Assembly (NCBI GenBank): GCA_934278995.1
Contig: CAKQWM010000015.1
Span: forward strand, 1-29,281
DNA: 29,281 bases
From: an uncultured Clostridia bacterium
GTDB lineage: Bacteria > Bacillota > Clostridia > Christensenellales > Borkfalkiaceae
Reading direction: 5' to 3'
In this document: piece after piece, positions 1 through 6,565 of the stretch
Layout of the letters: the number at the start of each line of letters is the position of its first letter
Numbering within the stretch: position 1 is the first letter of the stretch
Made by a program: the position numbers and the translations under genes
The notes under the pieces: model-generated
The model's database searches: none
What the model was told of the DNA's origin: nothing
The model's input: the letters and a program-made list of their open reading frames with translations, nothing else

Positions 1-1260
1 ACTGCTCCTACGGGAAAAGTATTCGATACGTGGGTTGTAACAGGACTTGACACCACGGGTATGGATTTGACTAACCCTGAAATCACTTTCAATATGCCTG
101 CAAACGTAGTTGAAATCAAAGCAACCTATGGCGAAGCGAAATATAACGTAAGCGTAACGGGTGGCACGGTAGATAAGGCAAAGGCAAAATATGGCGAAAC
201 GGTTACGATTACCGCAACCGTTCCTACCGGCAAGAAGTTTGTGGAATGGACTTCATCATCGGTTCTGGTATATGCCGACAAAACGAACGTAACTACCACC
301 TTTACAATGCCTGCCGAAGACGTAACCGTTGAGGCAACGTTTGAAGACGAAGTGTATAGAATTACCGTCACGGACGGAACGGCAACTCCCGAAACGGCAA
401 CATATCAAACGGAAGTTACTGTAAAGGCAAACGAGCCTGATACAGATATGTACTTCGATAAGTGGGAAGTTACGGGAATTACGTTGTCCGACGAAGATTT
501 GGCAAAATCAACGCTAACTTTCAATATGCCGGAAGGTAACGTAACCTTTAAGGCAACTTATTTGAGCGTTGCAAAATACGGTATAGTTGTTGTGGACGGC
601 ACGAAAGACAAAGAAGTTGCAAAAGCCGGTGAAACCGTGACTATAACCGCAAATCCTGCTCCGACAGGAAAAGTCTTTGACAAATGGACTTGCGAAACGG
701 CGGGCGTAACCATTGATTTTAAGAACGCAACAAGTTCTACGACAACCTTTGAAATGCCTGCATGCGAAATCACAATCCAAGCGCATTTCAGAGATATAGA
801 AGCAGCTCCGTCGATTGAAATCAAAGTCAACGGCGGAACGGGCGCAGGAACGTATAAACAAGGCGATGAAGTAACCGTAACGGCAGAAGATAAAGAAGGC
901 AAAGAGTTCGTTGGCTGGCAGGACGAAAGCGGAGAAATCGTCAGCACCGAAAAGAGTTATAAATTTACGGTATCGGGAGAAAAAACCCTTACGGCTGTAT
1001 ATGACGATAAGTCTTCTGGCGGTGGCGAAATCACCCCGCCTGCCAAAAAGGACGGACTTTCGGGCGGACAAATTGCAGGTATCGTAATCGGTTCGGTGCT
1101 GCTTGCAGGAATCGGCGGATTTGCAATCTTCTGGTTCGCAGTCAAGAAAAAGACCTTTGCAGACTTGGGCGTTGCTTTGAAGAAAGGCTTTACGGCAATC
1201 GGAAACTTCTTCAAAACTCTCGGAGCAAAAATCAAAGAGTTGTTCACCAAAAAGAAATAA
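1..1260 (+). CDS. Secreted InlB-type repeat surface protein, 5' end missing
   Basis: The reading frame is open from the first base, so the gene begins outside the window. The visible ~419 residues hold about four and a half copies of a 70-80 residue unit. Each unit has a G-G-T/D-G-T strand, then GETVTITA, G-K-x-F-x-x-W, and a closing F-x-MP...V-x-A-x-F/Y. This is the pattern of the bacterial InlB B-repeat (Listeria-Bacteroides repeat) family, small beta domains used in cell-surface proteins. After a Gly/Ser/Pro linker comes one membrane helix (GGQIAGIVIGSVLLAGIGG...), then a ~40-residue tail rich in Lys and Phe (KKGFTAIGNFFKTLGAKIK). The protein is therefore anchored by a C-terminal helix rather than an LPXTG sorting motif. 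Role is probably adhesion or spacing; no catalytic domain is visible here. Confidence 0.85.
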   Translation, partial: TAPTGKVFDTWVVTGLDTTGMDLTNPEITFNMPANVVEIKATYGEAKYNVSVTGGTVDKAKAKYGETVTITATVPTGKKFVEWTSSSVLVYADKTNVTTTFTMPAEDVTVEATFEDEVYRITVTDGTATPETATYQTEVTVKANEPDTDMYFDKWEVTGITLSDEDLAKSTLTFNMPEGNVTFKATYLSVAKYGIVVVDGTKDKEVAKAGETVTITANPAPTGKVFDKWTCETAGVTIDFKNATSSTTTFEMPACEITIQAHFRDIEAAPSIEIKVNGGTGAGTYKQGDEVTVTAEDKEGKEFVGWQDESGEIVSTEKSYKFTVSGEKTLTAVYDDKSSGGGEITPPAKKDGLSGGQIAGIVIGSVLLAGIGGFAIFWFAVKKKTFADLGVALKKGFTAIGNFFKTLGAKIKELFTKKK

Positions 1261-1277
1261 GATGAAATAATAACAAC

Positions 1278-1313
1278 GAGCCGTTCGTAGTCAATACGGA
1301 CGGCTCAATTTTT
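1278..1313 (+). terminator. Intrinsic terminator of the InlB-repeat gene
   Basis: GAGCCGTTCGTA pairs with TACGGACGGCTC (12 bp including one G-U pair) around a GTCAA loop. It is followed by AATTTTTAT. It lies just after the stop codon of the surface protein. Confidence 0.85.
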
Positions 1314-1387
1314 ATGTTTCGGAGCGGTTCAACAAAGGATAAGCAAAAGAAAAACCATATAGTTTGCCTTACTGCCCTTTTATAAAT

Positions 1388-1416
1388 TTGACTTTTCCCC
1401 GAAAAAACGATAAAAT
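1388..1416 (+). promoter_or_regulatory. Sigma-A promoter for the hairpin RNA / SLOG unit
   Basis: TTGACT, a 17-bp spacer, then TAAAAT. The expected transcription start is about position 1423, exactly the first base of the long inverted repeat that follows. A TATAAT-like alternative -10 overlaps five bases downstream. Confidence 0.65.
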
Positions 1417-1422
1417 ATAATA

Positions 1423-1605
1423 GCCAACTCCGAATAATGCCGTTCAGCGGCAAAGTTCACAACAAATATATTTCAGCAAATGAAGTATCATATTCAACGC
1501 TTCTGCGCATACCTAAACATCGGTAGATATATCGTCCGTGTTTACAAACAGTATGTTCGCATTGCGTTTTTTCGTGATACTTCATTTGTTGTGAACGGAG
1601 TTGGC
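1423..1605 (+). ncRNA. Candidate rod-shaped structured RNA (~183 nt)
   Basis: The two ends pair perfectly: GCCAACTCCG with CGGAGTTGGC. Moving inward, a small side hairpin (TGCCG-TTCAG-CGGCA) lies on the 5' side only. Then GTTCACAACAAAT pairs with ATTTGTTGTGAAC, followed by a 14-nt one-sided insertion. GAAGTATCA then pairs with TGATACTTC. Next come imperfect arms (AACGC..GCGCATAC against GTATG..CGC..GCGTT), and TAAACATCGG against CCGTGTTTA. The result is one long rod with asymmetric bulges. A consensus promoter starts at its first base and a terminator-like hairpin follows. Size and shape recall 6S RNA, but no 6S sequence signature was recognised. A long structured 5' leader of the SLOG gene or a degenerate inverted-repeat element are alternatives. 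Confidence 0.5.
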
Positions 1606-1630
1606 GCTCAAACGGTCGGTATTCTATATT

Positions 1631-1663
1631 TGCCGCTCTCGTTTGGGGGCGGCATCTTATTTT
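1631..1663 (+). terminator. Hairpin with T-rich tail before the SLOG gene
   Basis: TGCCGC pairs with GCGGCA across a 12-nt loop and is followed by TCTTATTTTC. If it terminates, it would end the preceding structured RNA and leave the SLOG gene to read-through or a second promoter. The T tract is interrupted, so termination may be partial. Confidence 0.45.
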
Positions 1664-1701
1664 CATAAGTATTATAGCCGCAAATCATTCGGGGCTGTGG
1701 T

Positions 1702-2247
1702 ATGGAAAGGAAAATTGCATTTATCGGGCATAGACACGTATATTATGCCGACAAAGTTAAGGAGCGGTTGCAGAACGTCATCGAACAATGTATCGGTGAC
1801 GGTTGCAGCCATTTTTTAATGGGAGCGCACGGCGATTTCGACCAAATGGCACTAAACGCCTGTCGCTCGGCACGAAAAAAACACCCCGACATACAAATCG
1901 AAGTGGTTTTGACAAGTTACCATACCATAGAAAAGAAACACGACATAGATTACGTGCCGTATCAGGACGTGCAAACGGTTATGTTCGATATCGAAGATTT
2001 GCATTTCAAACAGCAAATAACCGAAAGCAACAGGCAAATGATAGACGGTTGCGACACGCTTATATGTTACGTTGACAAAAAACAAAGTCCGAGCGGCGCA
2101 AAAACGGCTATGAATTATGCCAAACGTAAAGGTCTGAACATAATAAATATCTTCAAAGAAGAAGATAGTCCGACGTTTGAAATGACGGCGAACGAAGCAA
2201 AAACGTATCGGAATAATCTGTTTTCCTCTCCGCATAAGCCGAAATGA
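1702..2247 (+). CDS. SLOG-family (DUF1273/YpsA-like) Rossmann-fold protein
   Basis: A 181-residue soluble protein. The N-terminus carries the strand and turn IAFIGHR (residues 5-11), then a helix, the glycine-rich FLMGAHGDFD segment (about 38-47), and a C-terminal block RQMIDGCDTLICYVD...SGAKTAMNYA. This is the layout of the SLOG superfamily, Rossmann-like domains proposed to bind nucleotides or their derivatives and often found in defence, conflict and signalling contexts. No catalytic partner domain is fused. The start is the ATG after GGGGCTGTGGT, a weak ribosome site. It lies behind the long hairpin RNA on the same strand. A paralogue sits at 24872-25324 with the same three blocks. The molecular role is unknown; family assignment is fairly secure, function is not. 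Confidence 0.75.
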   Translation: MERKIAFIGHRHVYYADKVKERLQNVIEQCIGDGCSHFLMGAHGDFDQMALNACRSARKKHPDIQIEVVLTSYHTIEKKHDIDYVPYQDVQTVMFDIEDLHFKQQITESNRQMIDGCDTLICYVDKKQSPSGAKTAMNYAKRKGLNIINIFKEEDSPTFEMTANEAKTYRNNLFSSPHKPK

Positions 2248-2280
2248 GTTTTTTCTCACATAAATCCTTGTTCCTTAGGG

Positions 2281-2556
2281 CGTGCGGATTGAAAATAGTG
2301 AATTGACCTTATGGTCGTAAATTGCGCCTGACGACGCGTGAATTGCTCCCGTTGGTCGCATGAAAGAAAGGCTTCACCCTGTGGGGGTGCGCAGGCGTTA
2401 AACAAACAGCACAGTGCGCTGTTTGTAGCCGTAGCCCGAGGCTATTTCAGCCGAGGCGGACAGCTGGCTCGTAGAGCCTGATGAGGGTGTACTTTATATA
2501 ATTTTTCCAACCTCATTCGTCGCTACGCGACACCTTCCCCTACCAGGTGAAGGCTA
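2281..2556. repeat. Palindrome-rich repeat patch (possible MITE-like remnants)
   Basis: No convincing gene is present. Many short perfect hairpins follow one another: GACC-TTAT-GGTC, ACAAACAGC-N7-GCTGTTTGT (2402-2426), TAGCC-CGA-GGCTA, GGCTC-GTA-GAGCC, GTCGC-TAC-GCGAC, and CTTCCCCT-ACC-AGGTGAAG near the right end. The last part resembles, from memory, a dispersed repeat seen in many gut Clostridia genomes (cctcat..gtc, hairpin, acaccttcccct..). Element boundaries and target duplications are not clear. Confidence 0.4.
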
Positions 2557-2579
2557 AAAGGAACGGTGAAAGGCTGATG

Positions 2580-2638
2580 TTGAGAATAAAAAATACTACA
2601 AAAACGCCCTTAAACCGACCTATAGGGGCGCTTTTTTT
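2580..2638 (+). pseudogene. Decayed fragment of the next gene, now a terminator-like hairpin
   Basis: About 50 bp align with an internal part of the downstream gene (2949-3001): TGAGAATA, then ATACTACAAAAACGCCCTTAA against ATATTACAAAAATGCCCTTAA, then GACCTATAGGGGCG against GACTTATAGCGGCG. The fragment has several transitions and a one-base deletion, so it cannot encode the same protein. CGCCC at 2605-2609 now pairs with GGGCG at 2626-2630 and is followed by CTTTTTTT, giving a plausible rightward terminator. Confidence 0.6.
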
Positions 2639-2672
2639 GTTCTGAAACAAAAAAGCGCGCACGCTTTAATAT

Positions 2673-2701
2673 TTGCCTTATTTTAAAAAATATGGTATAA
2701 T
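2673..2701 (+). promoter_or_regulatory. Sigma-A promoter of the ART-like gene
   Basis: TTGCCT, 17-bp spacer, TATAAT. It lies about 30 bp upstream of the start codon. Confidence 0.7.
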
Positions 2702-2735
2702 ATTACAAAAATAAAAATAAAGGAAGTAACAAGAA

Positions 2736-3290
2736 ATGATATTATATCACGCTTCAAAAACAGGCGGAATCGAATGCGTCGAACCGAGAATTTCAAATCA
2801 CGACAAACCGCTTTGCTACTTTTCTTCAAAAAAGGAGAACGTTTGCGTTTATCTTTCAAACGCGGTCGAAAAATTTTGGCTTTCTTACGGCTTTAAACCG
2901 CTCGACAGATACAATAAATGGGCAAGTTACGGCTTTTCCGGCGACAAATTGAGAATAGAAGAATATTACAAAAATGCCCTTAAATCGACTTATAGCGGCG
3001 TTTTTGGATATATTTATACCGTTGAAACAAATGAGGCTTCTAAACTTAATATACCCTTCGTTTACGCTTGCGATAAACCCGTCAAAGTTTTGAAGTCTGA
3101 ATACGTTCCGGACGCTTACGAATATATAATGAAACTAATCTTTGATAAAGCAATAGAATTTAAGTCCTACGAAAGCCTTTCCGAAAACGAATTAAACGGG
3201 ATTAAAAAAATGATAGAAAAGGAATACGAGGAGGCGAAAACCGAAGACTATAAATTCTTTTTGAAAGGGAACTTCGATTTCCTCGGCTAA
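2736..3290 (+). CDS. Small protein with ADP-ribosyltransferase-like N-terminus (unconfirmed)
   Basis: A 184-residue soluble protein preceded by AAAGGAAG at good spacing, with its own promoter. It opens with ILYHASKTGGIECVEPRIS...KPLCYFSS...VCVYLSN. The order 'LYH-S', a short loop and then a 'YFS/YLS' strand resembles the first strands of small ADP-ribosyltransferase-like (DUF3990-type) domains. The C-terminal third is acidic and helical (FDKAIEFKSYESLSENELN). I cannot point to a full catalytic triad, so enzymatic activity is not claimed. It stands alone: no antitoxin-like partner is adjacent. A frameshifted 50-bp fragment of the same gene lies just upstream, which indicates an earlier duplication. 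It could equally be a conserved hypothetical protein of unknown role. Confidence 0.55.
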   Translation: MILYHASKTGGIECVEPRISNHDKPLCYFSSKKENVCVYLSNAVEKFWLSYGFKPLDRYNKWASYGFSGDKLRIEEYYKNALKSTYSGVFGYIYTVETNEASKLNIPFVYACDKPVKVLKSEYVPDAYEYIMKLIFDKAIEFKSYESLSENELNGIKKMIEKEYEEAKTEDYKFFLKGNFDFLG

Positions 3291-3459
3291 TGCTTTTTGC
3301 ACAATCGAAACAAAAAAGGCAACCATAGTTTTTTTATCTAAGTAATCACCCTTATTTTTATATTTTCGGTTGTGATTTTATTGACAAAACGCCGATTATT
3401 GTAATTTTTTACACAAAAACGCAGTTTGTGTTTAAAAATAAAAATTTTCGTTTTTACTA
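3291..3459. other. AT-rich intergenic stretch
   Basis: No gene is seen. It holds one small hairpin (ACACAAA-AACGCAG-TTTGTGT, 3411-3431) and long A/T runs leading into the promoter of the antiporter operon. Confidence 0.6.
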
Positions 3460-3488
3460 TTGACATTGACTTTTTTTAAGTGTAAAAT
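3460..3488 (+). promoter_or_regulatory. Sigma-A promoter of the antiporter-mgtC operon
   Basis: TTGACA, 17-bp spacer, TAAAAT. The transcription start would be near 3495, about 200 nt before the first start codon. Confidence 0.7.
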
Positions 3489-3494
3489 AAACGA

Positions 3495-3691
3495 TATATA
3501 TTTCGCGTCGGTACTGCTCGTCGCTTAGTTTCCGCCGCAAAAGGCTTGCCGATTTTTCGGTATCCGACTATTTTTAAGGTCGCCCGTTTGCGCGCGACTG
3601 TTTTTTACGTCGCTATCACGTAAGTCTTTTACGTCGCGTATATACGCCGGGATTAAAACGAAAATATAGTATAAAGAAAAATATCGAGGAG
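3495..3691 (+). promoter_or_regulatory. Structured 5' leader, possible riboswitch or attenuator
   Basis: The ~200-nt leader folds locally. GTCGG at 3507-3511 can pair with CCGAC at 3564-3568 around a GC-rich core, and a CGAC-TATTTTT stretch follows. A second hairpin with a U tract lies further on, then a direct repeat TTTTACGTCGC (two copies, 3603-3613 and 3627-3637). No known riboswitch consensus was recognised. Because a terminator hairpin sits between promoter and gene, conditional termination is the simplest reading. Ion-transport genes are often controlled by such leaders. Confidence 0.45.
3578..3606 (+). terminator. Terminator hairpin inside the antiporter leader
   Basis: GTCGC pairs with GCGAC across CCGTTTGCGC, followed by TGTTTTTT. 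It lies about 95 nt before the start codon, so it would act as an attenuator, not an end-of-operon terminator. Confidence 0.55.
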
Positions 3692-3701
3692 GATGGAAAA
3701 T

Positions 3702-5150
3702 TTGACTGAATTTTATCAAAAGTTACAGGCAACGTCGCCGGTCTCCGCGGTCATTCTCGCAATAGCCATTGTTTTGTTATCGGGCTTTCTGATGACGAGA
3801 CTCACAAGGCTTTTAAAACTGCCCAACGTTACCGCGTATATTCTGGCGGGTATAATTATAGGTCCGTTTTGTCTTAACGCAGTGCCTGAAAACGTTATAG
3901 AAGGTTCTGCTTTCATATCGGACGTAGCGCTGGCTTTCATAGCCTTTTCCGCGGGCGAATTTTTCAGAGTTTCGTCGTTTAAAGGAAAGGGCAGACAGTT
4001 ATTTATTCTTACCGTGTTAGAAGCGCTTACGGCGTCGCTTTTAGTATTTATACTGACGTATTTCGTGCTTAATCTCGGGCTTGCGTTTTCGCTTGTGCTT
4101 TCGGCGCTTGCTTCCGCAACGGCTCCCGCTTCTACGCTTATGACCATACGCCAGACGAAGGCGCGGGGTGATTTCGTAGATACGCTTATTTCCGTTGTCG
4201 CGCTTGACGACGTAGTGTCTTTGTTCGCTTTCAGTATAGCGATTTCCGTCGCAATGGCAACGGTTACGGGTTCGGTGGATTCAAAAACCGTTCTTCTGCC
4301 GTTTTTATACAATATGCTTATGCTGGTTTTAGGCGGCGTTATGGGCGTTGTTTTAAAAGCGCTTATGCAAAAACGCTCGACCGATAACAGACTTATCGTT
4401 TCCATCGCGCTTTTGTTTTCGCTTTGCGGTGTCGGCGCCGCGCTCAACGTTTCGCCGCTGCTTGCCTGCATGGTAATGGGCGCCGTTTACATAAACGTTT
4501 CCGACGACGATAAACTTTTTAAACAATTAAATTACTTTTCGCCGCCCATACTTCTGATGTTCTTCGTAAGATCGGGTATGAGTTTCAGGCTCGATACGCT
4601 TTTCGATACGGGTTCTTCTATTGCCGGCGTACCGCTTATACTGATAGGCTGTCTTTACTTTATAGTAAGGATACTCGGCAAATACCTCGGCGCGTTTTTG
4701 GGTTGTAAAATTTGTAAAAAGCCGAACAAAACCACTTTTACCTTCGGGCTTGCGCTTATACCGCAGGCGGGCGTGGCGATAGGGCTTTCCGAACTTGCCG
4801 CGCGTACGATAGGAGGCGACGTCGGTACGGTTATTCAGACCATAATAATGTCGTCGAGTATTTTGTACGAACTTATAGGCCCCGCAATGGCGAAACTCGC
4901 GTTGACGTTGTCGGGCGCGATAGGTAATAGCGCGGAGGAAAACAAAGAGGTTATCGCTCCCGAAAAAACGCAAAGAGAAATTCTTATAGAAAAACTTAAC
5001 GCAATTCAAAAAGAAATCGATCGGGATAACTATGCAAGGAGCGAGGAAGAAAAAGCCTTTTCCGACGCGGCGGAACAATCCGATGATTATATTCCCGAAG
5101 AATTGCTTTTTAGTAACGATAAAAACAGAAGATTTATTAACAGGAGGTAA
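3702..5150 (+). CDS. CPA2-family (Kef-like) cation/proton antiporter
   Basis: A polytopic membrane protein of about 482 residues with 12 or so hydrophobic segments filling residues ~15-410. It matches the Na+/H+ exchanger (CPA2, KefB/GerN-like) fold, e.g. the early segment TAYILAGIIIGPFCL and the later LIPQAGVAIGLSELA. It would exchange K+ or Na+ for protons across the cell membrane. The tail (~60 residues) is charged and lacks the nucleotide-binding RCK domain of classical Kef proteins. Start choice: an ATG at 3693 sits directly against GGAGG (3688-3692), which is too close for use. The in-frame TTG at 3702 lies 9 nt from that site and is the better start. It is the first gene of an operon with the MgtC-like gene, whose ribosome site is embedded in its last codons. 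Confidence 0.8.
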   Translation: MTEFYQKLQATSPVSAVILAIAIVLLSGFLMTRLTRLLKLPNVTAYILAGIIIGPFCLNAVPENVIEGSAFISDVALAFIAFSAGEFFRVSSFKGKGRQLFILTVLEALTASLLVFILTYFVLNLGLAFSLVLSALASATAPASTLMTIRQTKARGDFVDTLISVVALDDVVSLFAFSIAISVAMATVTGSVDSKTVLLPFLYNMLMLVLGGVMGVVLKALMQKRSTDNRLIVSIALLFSLCGVGAALNVSPLLACMVMGAVYINVSDDDKLFKQLNYFSPPILLMFFVRSGMSFRLDTLFDTGSSIAGVPLILIGCLYFIVRILGKYLGAFLGCKICKKPNKTTFTFGLALIPQAGVAIGLSELAARTIGGDVGTVIQTIIMSSSILYELIGPAMAKLALTLSGAIGNSAEENKEVIAPEKTQREILIEKLNAIQKEIDRDNYARSEEEKAFSDAAEQSDDYIPEELLFSNDKNRRFINRR

Positions 5151-5155
5151 GCAAA

Positions 5156-5875
5156 ATGAACGATCCTATTGCTAATTTATTCGGCGAATGGTGCCTTGGC
5201 TTTAACGTGTGTGGGGTGGTTTTCAAAACCTGTCTGGCGCTCGTTCTGGGCGCGATAATCGGGTGCGAAAGGGCAACCAAGCGTCACGCGGCGGGGCTTA
5301 GAACTTTTATGCTGGTATCGCTTATCGCAACGCTTGCCGGTATGATAGACGGGTATATTATAGGAAAACTTAATTCGCATTTCTCGGTGGTCATCGGCGC
5401 AACTATTATAGGTATCGCGGTTGTAAGTTCAAATACCATTCTTTATAGTTCCAAAAGTCAGTTAAAAGGGCTTACGACTTCTATAGCGTTATGGGGAATG
5501 AGTCTTGTCGCCGTGCTTATCGGTCTTGATTTATACACCGCCGCAATACTGTCGTTCGCGGCGTTTATGGCGTGTTTGTCGCTGTTTATGAAACTCGAAT
5601 ACGGTTTCAAACGCCGTTCCAATCATTTTGAAATTCACCTCGAACTGAAAAGCAAAACTTCGCTTCCCGATTTTTTAAACACGGTAAGAAAATTAGGCTT
5701 GAAAATAGACGATATCGAATTAAACACCGCGTATTTAAACAGCGGACTATATGTTTATTCCATCGCGCTTACAATTGTTTCGGGAAACTTTAAAAAGTTC
5801 GTGAAACACGACGATATTATCGCCGCGCTTTCCGAACTCGAATACGTAAACTGCGTAGAAGAACTTTTAACCTGA
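5156..5875 (+). CDS. MgtC/SapB-family membrane protein
   Basis: A 239-residue protein. The first ~145 residues contain about five membrane helices with the family block GCERATKRHAAGLRT followed by FMLVSLIATL, and the later GLTTSIALWGMSL. The C-terminal ~80 residues form a soluble alpha/beta domain typical of MgtC proteins (ACT-like). MgtC proteins affect Mg2+ limitation responses and modulate membrane potential or ATP synthase in pathogens; the biochemical role here is not shown. The AGGAGG site overlaps the last codons of the antiporter gene and the start lies 5 bp after its stop, so the two are translated as one operon. Pairing with a K+/H+ antiporter suggests a joint role in ion or membrane-potential homeostasis. 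Confidence 0.85.
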   Translation: MNDPIANLFGEWCLGFNVCGVVFKTCLALVLGAIIGCERATKRHAAGLRTFMLVSLIATLAGMIDGYIIGKLNSHFSVVIGATIIGIAVVSSNTILYSSKSQLKGLTTSIALWGMSLVAVLIGLDLYTAAILSFAAFMACLSLFMKLEYGFKRRSNHFEIHLELKSKTSLPDFLNTVRKLGLKIDDIELNTAYLNSGLYVYSIALTIVSGNFKKFVKHDDIIAALSELEYVNCVEELLT

Positions 5876-6005
5876 CGAAGCAGAAGAATTTCTGACCTGA
5901 CGTAAAATTTGATTTACGGCAAAAAAGATAACTTGATATGCCCATATTCGATATAAGGTAAAACTTTAAAGACAGAAAAACTTAATAAATATAACTTGTA
6001 TTGAC

Positions 6006-6075
6006 GCGTAAAAAATGCCGAAAACGAGGCTATAAGCCCGTTATCGGCATTTTTTTATATAACGCTTACAGGAAT
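6006..6075. repeat. Terminator cassette, copy 1 (bidirectional)
   Basis: ATGCCG pairs with CGGCAT and AACG with CGTT, with A6 on the left and T7 on the right, so it can terminate from both sides. The ~70-bp unit, including flanking TATATAACG..TTAC.GGAATAAA, recurs at 6332-6406 with only a few changes. It lies downstream of the rightward mgtC-like gene and ends the leftward remnant unit. Confidence 0.75.
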
Positions 6076-6181
6076 AAAGCAGTTATCTTTATCAATCGGA
6101 AGTACGTTAGGCGACATGCACACGATACCGCCTTTACCTCGTCTTAAACTGTTTGTATCCAGAACGTCTCTCTAAATACAT
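6055..6181 (-). pseudogene. 3' remnant of an unrecognised gene
   Basis: Read leftward, 38 good-looking codons run to a TAA just before the terminator cassette, ending CFIPVSVI. They are in frame from 6171, where a stop lies just upstream. An ATG at 6181 with AGGT before it opens a different frame that closes after 15 codons, so a frameshift separates start and body. The second cassette copy has a matching ending (RFIPVNVI in the equivalent frame). The parent family is not recognised. Confidence 0.4.
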
Positions 6182-6223
6182 AAAAGTACCTGCTAAAATT
6201 TATGATATTTCAAAGTCAAGTTT

Positions 6224-6252
6224 AGTTTATCATAAAAACAAGGTGTTGTCAA
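6224..6252 (-). promoter_or_regulatory. Leftward promoter of the remnant unit
   Basis: On the minus strand TTGACA, 17-bp spacer, TAAACT (4 of 6 in the -10). It would start a ~210-nt transcript that ends at terminator cassette copy 1. Confidence 0.45.
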
Positions 6253-6331
6253 GAAAAAAATCGGACTGTTTATAGATGAAAACATAACGGTAAAAAAATC
6301 TTTGGAAGTTTTAAATACTATATTATTTTAA

Positions 6332-6406
6332 GCGTATAAAAAATGCCGAAAACGAGGCTATAAGCCCGTTATCGGCATTTTTTTATATAACGTTTACGGG
6401 AATAAA
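6332..6406. repeat. Terminator cassette, copy 2 (bidirectional)
   Basis: Same hairpin and flanks as copy 1. It lies downstream of the leftward ABC operon and probably terminates it. Having two near-identical copies between convergent units indicates a recent duplication of a gene end with its terminator. Confidence 0.75.
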
Positions 6407-6507
6407 CCGGCGCGTGTGGTGATATGCTCGTATAGTTTCACATAGTAAAGTCAGGTTCGATTTTTACAAATAACTATATAAAAGTCCTTCTATAGGTCGA
6501 TTAACGC

Positions 6508-6565
6508 CGTTTTTTAAGTAAAATTACAACGATAAACGTTTTTTAAGTAAAATTACAACGATAAA
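6508..6565. repeat. 29-bp tandem duplication spanning a stop codon
   Basis: Two perfect copies in direct tandem of a 29-bp unit (CGTTTTTTAAGTAAAATTAC plus AACGATAAA). The right copy contains the last codons and stop of the leftward gene that ends at 6553. The duplication therefore did not change the protein. Confidence 0.9.

Noticed and set aside
1457..1668. Open frames on both strands across the long inverted repeat
   Set aside because: They mirror each other because of the hairpin symmetry, have no ribosome sites and no recognisable protein pattern.
1423..2247. Retron or abortive-infection RNA-protein system
   Set aside because: A long hairpin RNA beside a SLOG gene is suggestive, but no reverse transcriptase is present and no retron-type end structure is seen.
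3495..3606. Cyclic di-AMP (ydaO) riboswitch
   Set aside because: A short stretch near 3559-3568 recalls part of that consensus, but the 5' half and pairing pattern are not found.
6233..6330. Rightward open stretch ending SLEVLNTILF before cassette copy 2
   Set aside because: It has no start codon or ribosome site and is interrupted upstream; possibly a remnant, but too short to support.
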